Source: Manihot esculenta (taxonomy: Eukaryota; Streptophyta; Magnoliopsida; Malpighiales; Euphorbiaceae). Taken from it: a stretch of DNA of 64,000 bases. Numbering within the stretch: position 1 is the stretch's first letter; each line of letters starts with the position of its first letter. Location of the stretch: contig NC_035168.2 of the NCBI RefSeq assembly GCF_001659605.2, positions 962,912 to 1,026,911 of the forward strand, read 5' to 3'. A program made the position numbers and the translations under genes. The notes below the pieces were generated by a model. It had not been told where the DNA came from and made no database searches. It saw only the letters and a program-made list of their open reading frames with translations. Below are positions 24,290 to 38,793 of this stretch, piece after piece.

Positions 24290-25663
24290 ATGGATTTTAA
24301 GTCCCTGAGAACCCAGATCCTGGGTGGGCCAATAGTCAGGCGCTTGCTGTTACGTGCATTTATGCTCGCCTCGGCTCTTTCTGTCATTCCTTTCATCCAA
24401 ATCCTTTCTGGGAATGATCCAGTATTGCTCGATTCTGTGTACTTCCATGAATGTGATTCGCCCTTTACGGGCACGAATTTGTTTCAGAATCGGTTTTTGA
24501 AACCCATTTTGAACACATTTGAGTGCAAGGAAGATGTTAATTTGACCATGGATGTTGTTAGAGAGCTAATGGTTAAGCGACTGCTGGATTATGGTTCAAA
24601 TGCTCTGTATGTCGGTGAAGGATCGGCCTCTGCCGTGTATGCATTGCGAGAGTTGGGATTTGCCAATGCTTGTGGGGCGCACCGACACCCCTTTTTCTCT
24701 ATCAAGCATAGGAAGGTCGTTTATGAGCTTCAATATGCAGACAATTTCTTTGATTTTGTCCTCTCTAGGGACCTAGATGAGGTTTCCGTCCCTGCAGTTC
24801 TCGTGCTTGAGATTGAGCGTGTTCTGAAGCCCGGTGGAATCGGGGCTATGCTCGTGGGTGTTAGTGGTTTGAACCCAAATGGCTTGATTAGATCTGCTAC
24901 GCCCGTCTCATCATTATTGAAAGCCTCCAATGTAATACATGTTGGTTATGTTCATGAATATACATTGGTGGTTTTCCAGAAAAGATTTGAAAAGGTTGGT
25001 TCCTTTGAGCAATTCCGCCTACCAGCTGATTGCCAATCTTTTCTGAATAACAAACCCTTTTTGGAACATTTAGAACCCCTTGTGGAGAAGAAGGAAATGG
25101 GATCTGAGAAACATATTGCATATTTGCCCAATTTCATTGATGTGCTTTCTAGGAAAAAGTTGGTGTATATTGAAATTGGTGCAGCAGAACGTCTGAACTC
25201 TAGTGTTGCTAATTGGTTCATTCCATCTTATCCTGTGGATCACAAGGCTTTAGATATTTATTTTGTTGACCACAACACTTCAGTTCTGCTTTCATGTGTT
25301 AAAAAACCTGGCGTTACCTTCATTTACTATCCTGGCCTTGCTGGAGACAAGATTACTGCGTCAATTTCTGATGTTGAAGATCTAGATCCTTCCGTGGAAG
25401 ATGAGGGATTTGATTTCCTTTCTTGGTTTAGAGAAACAGTGGAGTATGCAGATTTTGTAGTTCTAAAGATGAAAGCAGGAAAGGCAGAATTGAAATTCCT
25501 CGCAGACTTGTATGAAAGCGGAGCCATATGCTTTGTTGACGAGCTGTTCCTTAGCTGCGGAGATCGTGTGGATGACAATGGTTCGGTGAGCAAGGACTGC
25601 ATGGATCTGCTCAAGAGCCTTAGAAGCAGTGGCATGTATGTCCACCAATGGTGGGGAGATTAA
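24290..25663 (+). CDS. Plant-specific membrane-anchored methyltransferase-like protein (CPuORF46/47 main-ORF family)
   Basis: This single-exon gene encodes 457 aa. A basic N-terminus is followed by one hydrophobic segment (about 19-40, LLLRAFMLASALSVIPFIQI), suggesting a type II signal anchor. The first half resembles a degenerate class I SAM-dependent methyltransferase: ALYVGEGSASAVYALRELG (105-123) sits where motif I is expected but lacks the usual DxGxG pattern, followed by YADNFFDFVLSRDLDE and VLEIERVLKPGGIGAMLVG, which are like Methyltransf_11 motifs. The second half (YIEIGAAERL, DIYFVDHN, ADFVVLKMKAGKAELKFLAD) resembles a second Rossmann-like FkbM-type part. Databases call relatives DUF7870 or SAM-dependent methyltransferase superfamily (recalled). 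Substrate and activity are unknown. The leader contains the candidate uORF and a telomere-like AACCCTAACCCTAC motif near 23838. Confidence 0.85.
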   Translation: MDFKSLRTQILGGPIVRRLLLRAFMLASALSVIPFIQILSGNDPVLLDSVYFHECDSPFTGTNLFQNRFLKPILNTFECKEDVNLTMDVVRELMVKRLLDYGSNALYVGEGSASAVYALRELGFANACGAHRHPFFSIKHRKVVYELQYADNFFDFVLSRDLDEVSVPAVLVLEIERVLKPGGIGAMLVGVSGLNPNGLIRSATPVSSLLKASNVIHVGYVHEYTLVVFQKRFEKVGSFEQFRLPADCQSFLNNKPFLEHLEPLVEKKEMGSEKHIAYLPNFIDVLSRKKLVYIEIGAAERLNSSVANWFIPSYPVDHKALDIYFVDHNTSVLLSCVKKPGVTFIYYPGLAGDKITASISDVEDLDPSVEDEGFDFLSWFRETVEYADFVVLKMKAGKAELKFLADLYESGAICFVDELFLSCGDRVDDNGSVSKDCMDLLKSLRSSGMYVHQWWGD

Positions 25664-26630
25664 TCCCCAGTTAGTTCTTTGAGGAACTGTGTGTTGTTTG
25701 AGCTGTGTTTGTTCTTAGTCTGTGTTGTTATTGTGTGTTTGTGTTGTTTTTGTTGAAGTTCCTCAAGTGGTAATGTAGGATGCAGCGAAGACATCCATCA
25801 GAATCCTAAGTTGCTTTGTGGTTGGGCACTTGAGCAGTTTAATATCTAAATAAACAACCATTTTGTGTTCTGTTCTTGAACTTGTTGATTGCTCCACTTT
25901 GATCCAAGATGCTTGATAAACCACAGAAGCTGGTGTGGTGGGTCAGCTCTGTAAAAGCTATTAATTTATAGAATTCAGGGTACGAAAACGAGTGGGATTA
26001 ATGAAGATTTAGTAGTGTTTATCTAATAATTGAGGAACGTCAAAATAGTTAAAGAACAGATGCTGCGCTTGCCGTATCTTTTTCCTCGGAGAAAGTGCTT
26101 TTTTTTTTTTTTGACACTTAAAATAATGGGAAGAAAGAGAAAGATGCTATAAATTAATGGTGAAGTGCCATTGCATAAGCTTTACAGAGCAGTGGTTGTG
26201 AGGTGCGGATCTGATAGGTGTTTTTATATCCACGTACGCAATAAGTGGTCACATGGGTCAACAGGTTCCTTGGTCTCATTTTGGACTCTTTCGTCCAACT
26301 AAACTGTAATAAAAAATTAAAAAATAAATTAATAATACTGAATATATATTTTTTATTCATAATATTAAGTATTAATATTTAATTTATTAAAAATAAAGTA
26401 ATTTTATTAGTTCATAATAATTATAAATATGAATAGAATAAAATAGTAAAGTTATTTTAGAGAGAGTGATAAAATAGTAATTATGTGAATTTATAGTCGC
26501 AAGTAGGAGTGGTTTTTTTTTAAATAAAATTAAAATTAATGTACTTTATTGTATTGAAGTTTAGAGAGGAAAATGAAATAGTCTTTTTTAAGTTTCGTTT
26601 TCACAGCAATAAAAAAGTAATTAAATTATT

Positions 26631-27600
26631 GGATAAATTACAGTCTAATCTCTTAGATGTAATAAAATATCCGCCGCATATTTTTAAAAAATTTATAATT
26701 TAATTTTTGATATTTTTAAAATTTACTATTTATTTTAATAAAAATAATTCAAATATCCATTAATATGTATTTTCGTTCTAAAATAACAAAATCCTTTGAG
26801 ATTTAATTAGATCTGTAATAAAATTTTTATAATTTTTTAAATTGATACTTAAATTTTATAATTATTTAAGAAAAATCTTAAAATTGATCTCTACATATTT
26901 AATTATTTACTTTTATATTTTACAATTAAATCTCTAAATATTTTTTATAAACTATTTTAATTTTTTAAATTAATATCTTATATAATCAAATAAATAACTG
27001 TATAATCCATTGAAGAACCAATTGAAACAAAACTGAAGGAATCTAAAAATTGAAAACACTGTCCATGATAGACCCTCTAATCTTCCTATTTAAGAACGGC
27101 AGCATGATTATTGCTGATAGCTTTTAGTCCCTTCCACGCGGTAATGACGGTAAAATAGCGAGCAAAGGCGAGATGAAGTGCAGCGTAGAGCGACATCGAT
27201 GACAACATCAAGCGGCATCAATGACGAGATCCATAACACCACCGACAACAAAATTCGGAATACCATTACAGACGAAATTGAAAGTTGCAACTACGGCTTA
27301 TGCGTTAAAGTGCGATGTAATAATTGGATTCACTGAGGAAGAGGAGATAAAAAAAAAAAAAAAAAAAAAAAAGGAGATTGTGGGATGAATTAATATGTTT
27401 AGTTGGATTTTTTTATTTAAAAGAGCATTTTTGTTATTTTTATAAATTTTTTTATAAAAATTAACTGTAAATTAATTTTAAAATGAGATTAAATTATATT
27501 TTTTTAAATATTAAAGATTAAATTATAAATTTTTAAAAATTTATAATTAAAATAAATATTTTATTAAATTAAAAAGACTAAATTACCGTTCATTCTAAAT
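26631..27600. mobile_element. TIR-bounded element (~970 bp) with GC-richer core ending in A24
   Basis: The left ~120 bp (from GGATAAATTACAGTCTAAT) is matched in inverse orientation by the right ~120 bp (ending AAAAAGACTAAATTACCG). The inner TTTATAATTTAAT/ATTAAATTATAAA parts also align, so TIRs exceed 80 bp with gaps. The core at about 27100-27345 is much less AT-rich, has no ORF, and ends in an uninterrupted A24 (27349-27372). Long AT-rich TIRs recall Mutator-like MITEs; a clean target-site duplication was not found. Confidence 0.5.
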
Positions 27601-28338
27601 GATAGCAAAATATTTTTTAATTTAATTAAATCTTATTTGAAACACTTCATTTTTAAAAACATTCAAATAAATTTTTATAAAATCATATATGGTTTTAATT
27701 TATTTTAAAATGATATTTTTAAATTAAAAAAATTGATCTTCATTTTAAATAATAAAATTAATATAAAAAATTTAATTTAATTAAACTCTTATAAAATATT
27801 TTATTTTAAATAGAAATGTAAGATTGATTTTAAGAAATTATAAAAATACTTAATGTGTTTACTAATGTGAAGGTAGAATTGAAAAAATATAAGTTTTTAA
27901 GTATTATTAAAACAATGTCACATGAGATAATTTTTAACAAGTGAAAGGACGTATAAAGAAATATAAAAAGGATTTGAAGGGAGCGTGCGTCCGCTCCTAA
28001 CAATGCCTTAAAAATATTTCCACGTGATGTTTCTGAAAACTACATATCGTGTTTCCCAGGTTTTAATGAAGTTTTTTATTATTATCATTACTTCTCAATC
28101 CACATATTTTCATTTGTCATTTTTCAAAATTACTTATATAATAATTATTTATAGATTTTTTTTTAAACCTACAATAATTATTATTATAATTCAAGCGCCG
28201 ATTCAGACCAGGTTTAAATAACACTTGTATTGAAGCGCTCCTCCATACTGGATTCGCAGTAAAACACAGCTTACCTTGACAAGACTAATAAGCTAAGAAA
28301 AGCTTTTCGGACCAGATCAGATGGTCAAAATGCAAGAT

Positions 28339-28340
<2 letters not shown>

Positions 28341-28376
<36 letters not shown>
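28341..28376. repeat. T36 homopolymer (A36 on the LUL sense strand)
   Basis: An uninterrupted 36-base T run lies about 250 nt beyond the stop codon of the minus-strand LUL-type gene, so it reads as A36 in its downstream flank. It may be a plain homopolymer or a retroposed tail. Confidence 0.8.
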
Positions 28377-28380
<4 letters not shown>

Positions 28381-28626
28381 AAAAAACAATGAAAAGGGCA
28401 ACCAATCAAACCAAACATTTTATCTCACAGATTAAACATGACTCAGATATTCGTATGAGCAAGCTTAAAGCATTGGCTCAAAATATTTATGGCACAAAAC
28501 CAACAATTTTCCTTTGTCATACTGCACCAAATTCGTTATCATTTCCAGAGCGATTATTAGAAAACAAGAAATTGAAAAGAAAGGAGACCACTATACTATA
28601 CAGCAAGGCAGGAGCAATTCCACTTA

Positions 28627-31089
28627 TCATTCATCAGGCCCGTTGTTGACCTTTATCTCTAAAAGCCTCTCCACTGGTTGTCTGCAAATCGGACACCGAT
28701 TCGTTTGGAACCTCAAAACCTTCGCGCATTCACTGCACATACACTGCACCACAAAACAAAGGTCAGCATGATGGGGAGTGCTTCGGTATGGCATAGGTGA
28801 AAAAAAATGAGTTAGCCGTTTTTGCACATCTATTTACCCTCCTGAAGAAATTTACTTACCATGTGCCTGCAGGGAAGAACAGTTGTATCCCGTGGCTCTG
28901 ACAGGCAAATCACGCATTCCTTTCCCGGGTCATTTGCATCCACGGCGTCCTCAACTGAATTCCCAATCCCATATATTTCCTGCAGCTCATACCTCATCCC
29001 ATTCACCCATAAAATCTGCTTTGCTACTCTCAACTGGTACTCGCCTTTCTCCTTCTCAAACACTGCTTGCGTTATCTGAGAATTTGTGATTCCAGATATT
29101 TGGTTTCCTTCTTCTTCATTCTGATTAGGAGGGGAAGCCTCTGCCTTCACAGCTAGAGGATAGACATCCATCTCACCCACTTTCGTTAAATCTCTCTCCT
29201 CAAAAACTGAGTAATCAATCCCAGTTCCTGAAGGCTGCCTGAATTTCTGCCCAAGACCTTGTTGGAAAGTTACTGTCACTGGTGGAAGAAGGTTTTCCTT
29301 CATTGGTGTCAGAGTACAATCCTCACCTTCTTTTGCAAAGAACATAACAGTGATGCTGTTTGAATAACAAAAATGCAAATTCCATTAGAAATTAGTGTCA
29401 AATAGAAAACATTAAGAAGTCCAAATTACGAACAAAAACCTGATTATAAGGCCACATTAATAACCAGGCTAAATAAGACTAATGACAAAAAATATCAGAT
29501 AATTTGCATCAAAGAAACCATAACTTTGATACATAATAGACGAATATGAAAAATCTTTCACCATTCTGCACAATCATTTAATACTGCACTACCTCATAAA
29601 CTACCCCAGGCTGCGAATAACAATTAACAGTTATGACAGTTAAAGAGAGATTGTAACTTAAACTTTCCAACTTAAAAAAAGCAAATATAGTAAGAGAGGT
29701 TGACAGCCCCTTCACTGCATTAAGAGTTTCCACGAACATCTCCAAATCAGTAATGAATTGCCTTTTTAGCACATATCTGATACATCAATCTGGAAGCTTG
29801 GCATGTGGCAAATTTTCATTTCTTTTCCAAGGTGACAAAGAGAAATTAGATTTATAGAATTTAGGGCACTCCCAAGCTTGTAATTCCGGACAAAATATCA
29901 TCAAGAGAAGAAGATCACCCATCCATAAATACATAATAAAAGCTAGATACATGCAGCATAAAAACACAGTTAATTTCTGTTACAAGTGACTCTGTTGCAA
30001 AAGCCTTCACAGTGACACACGGCGAAAAGTCCAAAAAGGTCTCAACCTTATCTTTTCTTTGTAGAAAAGTCTCCACAGATCCAAGAACCCATAAGTTCAC
30101 ACCAAAAACTAGTGAACTCCATCCAAAGCAACTTTCACCATAACAATTTAAAAGCATAGGCTTCCATTTAAGGCTGCCAACTGATTTAATTCACATCTGT
30201 TTCTCCAAGCTGTCAAACCATCTTATAGGTGATTGAACAAGAAATCTTTTACTTGCATGTAATATGACCACATAACATTTACTCAAAGCTGAAATCCCAG
30301 CCCTTGAATACGTTCAATAATTGAAATTTTATTAACTTAGTTCACCCCATGTTACGATCTAATTTCATAATGAAGTTCTAAACATAAGCAAAGAGTCAAA
30401 TGCAAAAGCTTGCTTTAATTAAACCAAGTGTCCTCTCATGGAATTTAAGGAAATCAAGTACTGATTCGAAGTCCATTAGTCAAAACTTTTCAAAGTCAAA
30501 CATTGAAAACAGAACAAAATCTCTTCACCAGATGGGTACAAATAGAACCTGACACCGCATACAATTGACAGTTATAAGTTTTTGCATAATTGGGAATATC
30601 AATTGAAAATAGAAGATTGAAGCTTTACCTTCCAGCAACAGTAGCATCAAATGTGAAGGCAACAAGAAACCTTCCTGGGTTCTCCTCGTCTGGCTCAAGC
30701 CTCAAACTTTCCTTCTTCAAGTTAACGTCGTTTCTTATTGTAACCGCCTTCTGGTGCTCCACGTAAGGCAGCGGTGGAGCCATCATAGGCGCACACGGAT
30801 ACCTGCCGCCAACCCAATGCGAAGGGTCGACGCGGTGGTGATGATCATAAGGGGCTGGCAACGGCACAGGCATGGCCGGTGGAGGCGGATGATAATACCC
30901 AGGGTACTGGTAGTACGGTGGTGGATTAGGATTGGGGTATTGCGAAGGGTAAGGAGTGGCCGCAGCAAATACGTACCGGTTACCGGTGATTTCCGGTTGT
31001 GGAGCTGCTGGTGGCGGCGTAGGAGGATGGCTACGGCGACTACCGTGCCTCCGGCGCCCGTGGACACCGCTGCTACCAATATTTCCCAT
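28627..31089 (-). CDS. LOG2-like (LUL1/LUL2-type) RING E3 ubiquitin ligase, 3 exons
   Basis: Exons 31089-30629, 29355-28860 and 28743-28627 join in phase to 357 aa. The N-terminus MGNIGSSG is a good N-myristoylation site, then a His/Pro/Tyr-rich disordered region runs to about 115 ([18 protein letters not shown]). A conserved middle region follows ([60 protein letters not shown]). The C-terminal RING reads [40 protein letters not shown], with the last intron inside it. This is the mahogunin/MGRN-like architecture of plant LOG2 and LUL proteins, which attach to the plasma membrane. LOG2 acts with GDU1 in amino-acid export control; a related role here is inferred. The position next to the methyltransferase-like gene matches At3g53400-53410 and At5g03190-03200 (recalled). 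Confidence 0.92.
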
Positions 31090-34018
31090 GAGGTGTACTT
31101 TTGTTTTTGCGTTGTTTCAGTTATAAAACAAAAAATGGTTTGGTTTGAATTATAACAAAGAAAATGGATCTGGAGCAAGAAGAATGGTTTCCGAAAAAAA
31201 GCAAGAAATGGAAGGGAATGCTTTCCTCGCCGGCAACGCAAGGGGAGATAAAAGGGAAAGGAGAGAAAAGGGTTAAAAGGGAAAGAAGGTGCAGATGGAT
31301 GAGTGGGTGGATGATGGATATAATGGGATTGCGTAAAACTCAACCCAATACACCCTCCATCATCAGATATGCAAAAGTTGGATGCTTTTTATTTTGCCTG
31401 AATATATAATTTAAAAATCTTAATTTGGAAAATATCTCATAATATAGTTTAATTATTTAAAAATATAACCTTATATTTCATAGTGTCTTAATTTCAGCTG
31501 CAATTATGAAATCAATTTTAATTTCAATTAAAAAATGCTTTTCTCATACGCCATTGATAAATTTCAAATCCAGTTGTAAGTTTGATTTTTCTCTCTAAAT
31601 ATATATAAGACGTAACAACTTGAAAAACAGAAAAACTCACTCAAAGGAGCATATTTCTTACACACAGAGCATAAAAACAGCTACAAGATAGAAAAAAAAA
31701 TGGGAAAAAAGTTAAAAAGAGTAATAAAACTTTGAATTGAGGAAACAAAAATTTAAGTTGTTTTTATTCTATTTTATAGATGTATTTTGGTTAGACCTTT
31801 TCAGTAAAAATAAGTCTTATTCATGAAAATTAGTTACAAGCTAATGAATATCTCATTCAATTTGGACTACCAAACTTATCTTAATAATATGTATATAATA
31901 GCATTATTAGAATAAGAGTAATATAAAGAGCCCAAACGATCGTATAAAAAGCCCAAAGGGTCTAAACTCAAAATAACTCACAATCCATAATAAACAAAAC
32001 TCTACTCAAGTAACTCTAGACCAAAATTCCATCCGCAAAAGCCTACCTAACTTTCTTCTCCATTGACGGTTCTTATTCTTCCCTCTAATGAAAGTGAGGT
32101 TAAAATAAAAAAATTAATCAAATTGAATTAATTTAATTTTTTAATTTAATTTTTTAAATATTAAAAATTTTAGTTTAATTTAATTTTAATTATAAAAAAT
32201 TAAAAAAATCAAATCGAATTGATTAGAGATAATAATATATTATTTTTGATAATAGAATATTAGACCATAATTAATATTAAAATATTTTAATTAAATTTTA
32301 TAATATTAAAAATAAAATATAAAAAATGAGAAGTCTATTAAAAAAGCCAAACGATCGAATTGAATAAGATTGATTTGATTCAATTCACTTTTTATTTAAA
32401 ATCAATTTAGTTCGATATTATAAATACTAAAATTTCAATTTTTGACTATTCGATTTAATTCGATTTTGAGCCAAAAATATCGAATGCTCGCTCTTATCCT
32501 TTAAGATTTTTCTTTTACTCTTTTCTGCATGCGTTAATCTCCTCTTCGACCATAAAATTTAATAAAAAACAAATCAAGGGGAAGAAAATTTTCGCAAAAT
32601 AGGTTGTTTTATAATATATATAAAAAAAAAGTCAAAGAAAAATTCTCTCTATTTTTTAGAAAGAGAACCACTCCTCTATACATTATAAATTTCAAATTGA
32701 ATTTATTATATTAAAAATTTTCATTCAATTGGAGAGCGATGATGATCATTGATTTAATTAGAAGAGCAACAATCTTAACCACTATGAGTGATAGAGCAAC
32801 CAACTTGGCATGCCAATGATACATAGGTTTGCTGTGGTAGTTGTATTAAGCAATGACCAATAATTATACTCATCGCTCCTATTCTTCATTTTAATCTTCT
32901 CTTCTAATAACTCTTTCATTAGTCTCTAATACATATAATTCAACACCTATAATTATATAACTTAGAAAAAATTTTACCCACAGAAATAAAAATGACTTTA
33001 CATATTTTAGACTCTTTAACATTACAAGTCATCTAAACGAAATAAGGTCTATTAAATGCTCTGAGTAAAAAAAAATCTAGTAAATGAGAATATATCTGTA
33101 AATTGAAATAAAAAAGGTAAAATATGACGCTGCACAGCAAATACATACGAGTATGTGTTGGAAATGGAGTCCAAGTCCATGTGAAACTTCCAGGCTACAT
33201 TCTCTCATTAATTATAAAAATTGAATGTTGAACAAACTTCTTCTTCAATTTCCTCTTCTTAATTCTTCCCCGTAAACTGACAAGAATGGTTACAAGCTAA
33301 AATCGAATAGACGAATTCAAAGTTGATTTTTTTACCGAACTTGACGGTCTGAAATTTGAATATTATACATTTATTCTCGGGTAATAATAGTGCGTAATAA
33401 ATTTATACAAACCTTACCATGAAACGTAGAAAAACTATTATTATTGTTAAGTGAAAACGTCTAAATATTGAATTTATCATGAAATTATAAAAGTAATTAA
33501 AAAAAGACCAAAACATTTCCAATAAAATATTAAAGAAAGGTTATATAACATAACGACTTTTTGAGTACTTTTTTTTTCTATAAAAATTATTTATTTTATT
33601 TATATTTTTTAGAATTTTATTTTAAATGCAAGTTTTTTTTTCCAACTATTATATGTTATGTTCTTAATAAGACAAAACTATGCATTATTTTCTTAACCCA
33701 TTCAATAATTGTAATGGTACTAATAATAGAATATTGTTTTGTTGTCAAATAATAATAATAAAATTTCAAATGGGCTGAAAAAGAATACTTCAAATTCTGA
33801 ATTGAGCAAGTCAAAACCCTAGGGCACTGCTGCCATAGCTGTGTCCCCACCTCTCTCTATCTATATATATATATATATATATTTCCTTGTCATCTTCTTT
33901 CCACCTCATTTCCCTTTCGGCCACCTAAGTTCCTATATTTCTTGATTAGGACCCATTAATTCCCAAATTTAATTACAAGATTTCAAAAAATTAGCCAGAT
34001 TTTTTCACTTGCAAAAAC
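31090..34018. other. Intergenic between LUL (-) and RLCK (+)
   Basis: The part at 31090-31350 is the GC-richer 5' region of the LUL-type gene. From 31400 on it is AT-rich. About 32340-32490 has degenerate AATCGAATT/TTCGATTTA words of a dispersed plant repeat type also seen near 42060-42330 and 62640-63350. A TA microsatellite (about 33862-33881) lies ~140 nt before the RLCK start. No gene was seen. Confidence 0.5.
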
Positions 34019-35796
<1,778 letters not shown>

Positions 35797-38793
35797 GTTG
35801 ATTATAGAGACAGAGAAAGGGAAAGAAAATATTAAGTTTGCTTCTTGTATAATGTCAAAAGGAAAAGAAAAAGAAAAAAAAAAAAAAGATGTGGTCAAAC
35901 TCTTCCTTTTTTGGAAAAGAAAGGAAAAGAAAAAGGGAAATGGATTTTTTTTTTCACAGATTACGAACTAATCTTATTATGCAGGAGTTAACTGTATTAA
36001 TTGTACATTCACCGGAGGCTAATAAAGAACAGAGACACAAAAGCATTTAAGAGTTTTAAATCATAAATAATGATTATGTTATGACAAATACTTTCAATTC
36101 CAATTATGGAGAAAGAAACATACAAAATTTAATGCTGTTGGATTATAAAATTTATATTTATAAATAAAATAGAAATAAAGTTTTATTTTATATAATCCAG
36201 CTCTTAAAACTCTAATTTTAGAGTCTTTTTTAAAATCTCACATGTCATAAAAGGAAAAAAAAAGAAAATTCAATTATTTATAACATTCAGGCCTATAGGT
36301 TCTCGCCCTTTGCTCTTAATATAAATTTTCATTTTTTATTTAATTTGAATAGTAACACGAAACATAAGAAAATATATCTAAAATTTAAGGACAAATAAAT
36401 AATCAATTAGAAAAGCAAGACAAATAAAGGCTCTGTGTTCTCACTTACCAATTCAGTCCAACTCCATGTTGCTTACTGTTAATTAAAATAATAGTAAAGA
36501 GTGGGAAAAGAAAATAGATAGGGGCTCGACTGTTCTCTCCACTATGAATAATCTTTTCTTGTTCATTCCAAGTTCCCTTTAAAGTCCTATCTAGTTTACG
36601 TATGCTAATTTAATTCAACCATGGAAACATTCCCTTCCTGGAATAAATGAGTTGTAGCATGCATGGCTCCTCGCATGCCATCTGCGGAGGCCACCGACTT
36701 TCTGATGAGCTTTGCAGATGGCATACAGGGAGCCAGGCACACAATCAGCATCTAAAAATAGGCGTTTATGTATGTTAGAAGTTTGGAAAATGCAAAAGAA
36801 AGAATATTTATATATATATAATGTGGCACAGAAAGTTCAAACCAGGATGGATGGTGATGTTGCTGGCTACCAAATGGTCACAATTAGACAGCACTGGGGA
36901 CTTGAAATTGCCTGCAGTTTGGAAGCAGCAAGGCTCAAGTTGCAAAATTTAAGGGCATTGAAGAGGAAAGGCACAGATACTTGATAAAACTACAGGGGAT
37001 AAATAGGACCCTACTTGCTAAAATCAGTTTTGAGCTTCTTGGTTACTCTTTCCACCATGCCACTTCCAGCTAGCTTTTGAGTTGGCAATTTGGCACATAG
37101 CACACAACACAGCTAAGAATAATCATTCTACCTGAAAGCTTCTTTTTATTATGCATACACTTTTTGTCTATAAATTTAGTGAAGGTTGTAGGCTTATGCG
37201 TGTGACCTTAAAAAGAGTAATAAAGAAGTTCTGGAGAGAGAGAGAGAGAGAGGCAACACTTTTTGAGCCTACCCATGTTTTTTTTGAGGTCTTTTTTCCC
37301 TTTTTTAAAGATCATAAAGCAATGGCCTTTTTTCTTCTTCTGAAACTGCTTTGTCTTGGAGTGCTTGGATGAATTTGGATTCTTCATATCCCTTCACCTG
37401 CATTTTCCAAAAGTGAAAATCTTGCTATATCATGTGGACCAAACCAAGAACAAGAAGGGAATTTGTTTTCATCATCTAATAACAGGACAACTGAACAAAT
37501 TCTCCTTCTGTTGATCTTTTGATGTCATAGAAAATGTCAGCTCACACAAGATTTCAAGATTTTACCTGAAATTTGAAATCTAATATTGTTAATCATTCAT
37601 ACTCTGTAGTTAAGTGTTCTCTTTGCTTTGTCTCTCTCTTTGATACATGCAAGAATAACAGTGCAATAGGAAGCTTTTCGGTAGGCTGCTAGTCCGCTGC
37701 AACCGTTTTATTTAGTAGTTACAATTACAACAGCTCATTAGAGTTTATTGAAAAGAATATAAAGCGTGTAAAATGTAGAGATGATTCTCGTGCATTGAAT
37801 AACAACAGTTTTGGCTTCTCTCGCTTTCTCTCTCTCTCTGGTTGTTTTCTTCCTCTTTCCCTCATTTTTTGAGCTACCAAAAAGACCTCCACCACAACAC
37901 TTTTTCTCTTTCTGTCTTCACAATCTAGCATGTGTTGTTCTTTTCGTGCGAGGCTCTTCCTTTGTCCCTAAATAATCATAAGGCTTCCTTTTCCTCCTCA
38001 TCCCACTCTCTTTTCCTTTTTTTTTTTTTTCCCGTTTTCTAGTTCTAAAGTCCATGAACATCAGATAATCATAGAAATCTTGCTGCAAAGAAACAGAATA
38101 CCCTCCCGTTATGTTTCAGGAAATGGGCAGACCCTCCAGGGACAAAAGCATTCTGATTTGATGAATCAGTCTTCAAAGCATATTGAAACTAGATAACAAA
38201 GCCAGCAAAAAAGAAAACACACCGAGACTCATCAAGTCCAGCACAACTAATTCATCATTAATCTAACCAAATAAACCTGTTGTTTGAAACCTATGCAAAG
38301 TGAAGTTTATGGAAGGTCACTTACAGTTGCATATCAGAAAGCTCTGGTATGTTGGGGCATTTACAGTTAGAAAACTGACCACAACTGGTTTTGACATGCT
38401 TTCTGTTCAATAATGACATAAGTAAAATTTTTCTCTAGACATTGTCCCATTTAATGTATTGTAGGAAGAGCTTTGCCTAGAAAACAATTTATTTTATTAA
38501 ATTTCTTGAAAAAGAACAAATTTAGAATGGTGTAAAACTGGAAGCCCTCCATCTTTCTGGGGCTTAAAGGATACAAGCACAAAGGCAAAAGAAAGTTTTG
38601 ATCTTTTCTCTTTTTGGTGTGTATGCTGAGAGGGGAGGGGATTGAACTTTGAAACAAGATCATGTACAAAAAAAAGAAGCCAGACAAAACAGATGCACAG
38701 TTGGAAAATAGCAAATTGCTCACTAAAGGTGCTGTCACATGTAACTCCCCTGTCAATTTGATTTTTCTCAATACCTGAGATCCAATTTGAAGA
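35797..38793. other. Intergenic containing MIR160
   Basis: The 3' flank of the RLCK and the 3' flank of the CCR gene surround the MIR160 hairpin at 36645-36750. A GA microsatellite lies at about 37232-37251, and CT-rich and TATA-poor DNA at 37770-38030. ORFs in this stretch are unconvincing. Confidence 0.55.
36645..36750 (-). ncRNA. MIR160: MIR160 precursor hairpin
   Basis: On the minus strand, 36739-36719 matches my recollection of canonical miR160 over all 21 nt (it begins TGCCTGGCTCCCTG and ends TATGCCA). About 40 nt further along the transcript, 36678-36658 reads GCATGCGAGGAGCCATGCAT plus one G, the expected miR160* with typical bulges. The 21-nt duplex is extended by TCTGC/GCAGA pairing toward the loop and TTGT/ACAA pairing at the base, giving a compact plant pre-miRNA. 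miR160 targets ARF10/16/17 auxin response factors. The gene lies on the same strand as the CRINKLY4-related gene and 2 kb downstream of its 3' end, matching my recollection that Arabidopsis MIR160A (At2g39175) sits beside CCR2 (At2g39180). A primary transcript start was not identified. Confidence 0.95.

Larger units (their letters stand above)
25664..28626. other. Intergenic with inverted-repeat element
   Basis: The first ~250 nt look like the 3' UTR of the methyltransferase-like gene. The rest is AT-rich and holds the TIR-bounded element at 26631-27600. A CACGTG G-box core lies at about 28022. Next come a T36 run and about 250 nt that form the 3' flank of the LUL-type gene. No gene was recognised. 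Confidence 0.55.

Noticed and set aside
36712..36984. 90-aa plus-strand ORF
   Set aside because: It overlaps the antisense of the MIR160 hairpin and has no recognisable domain.
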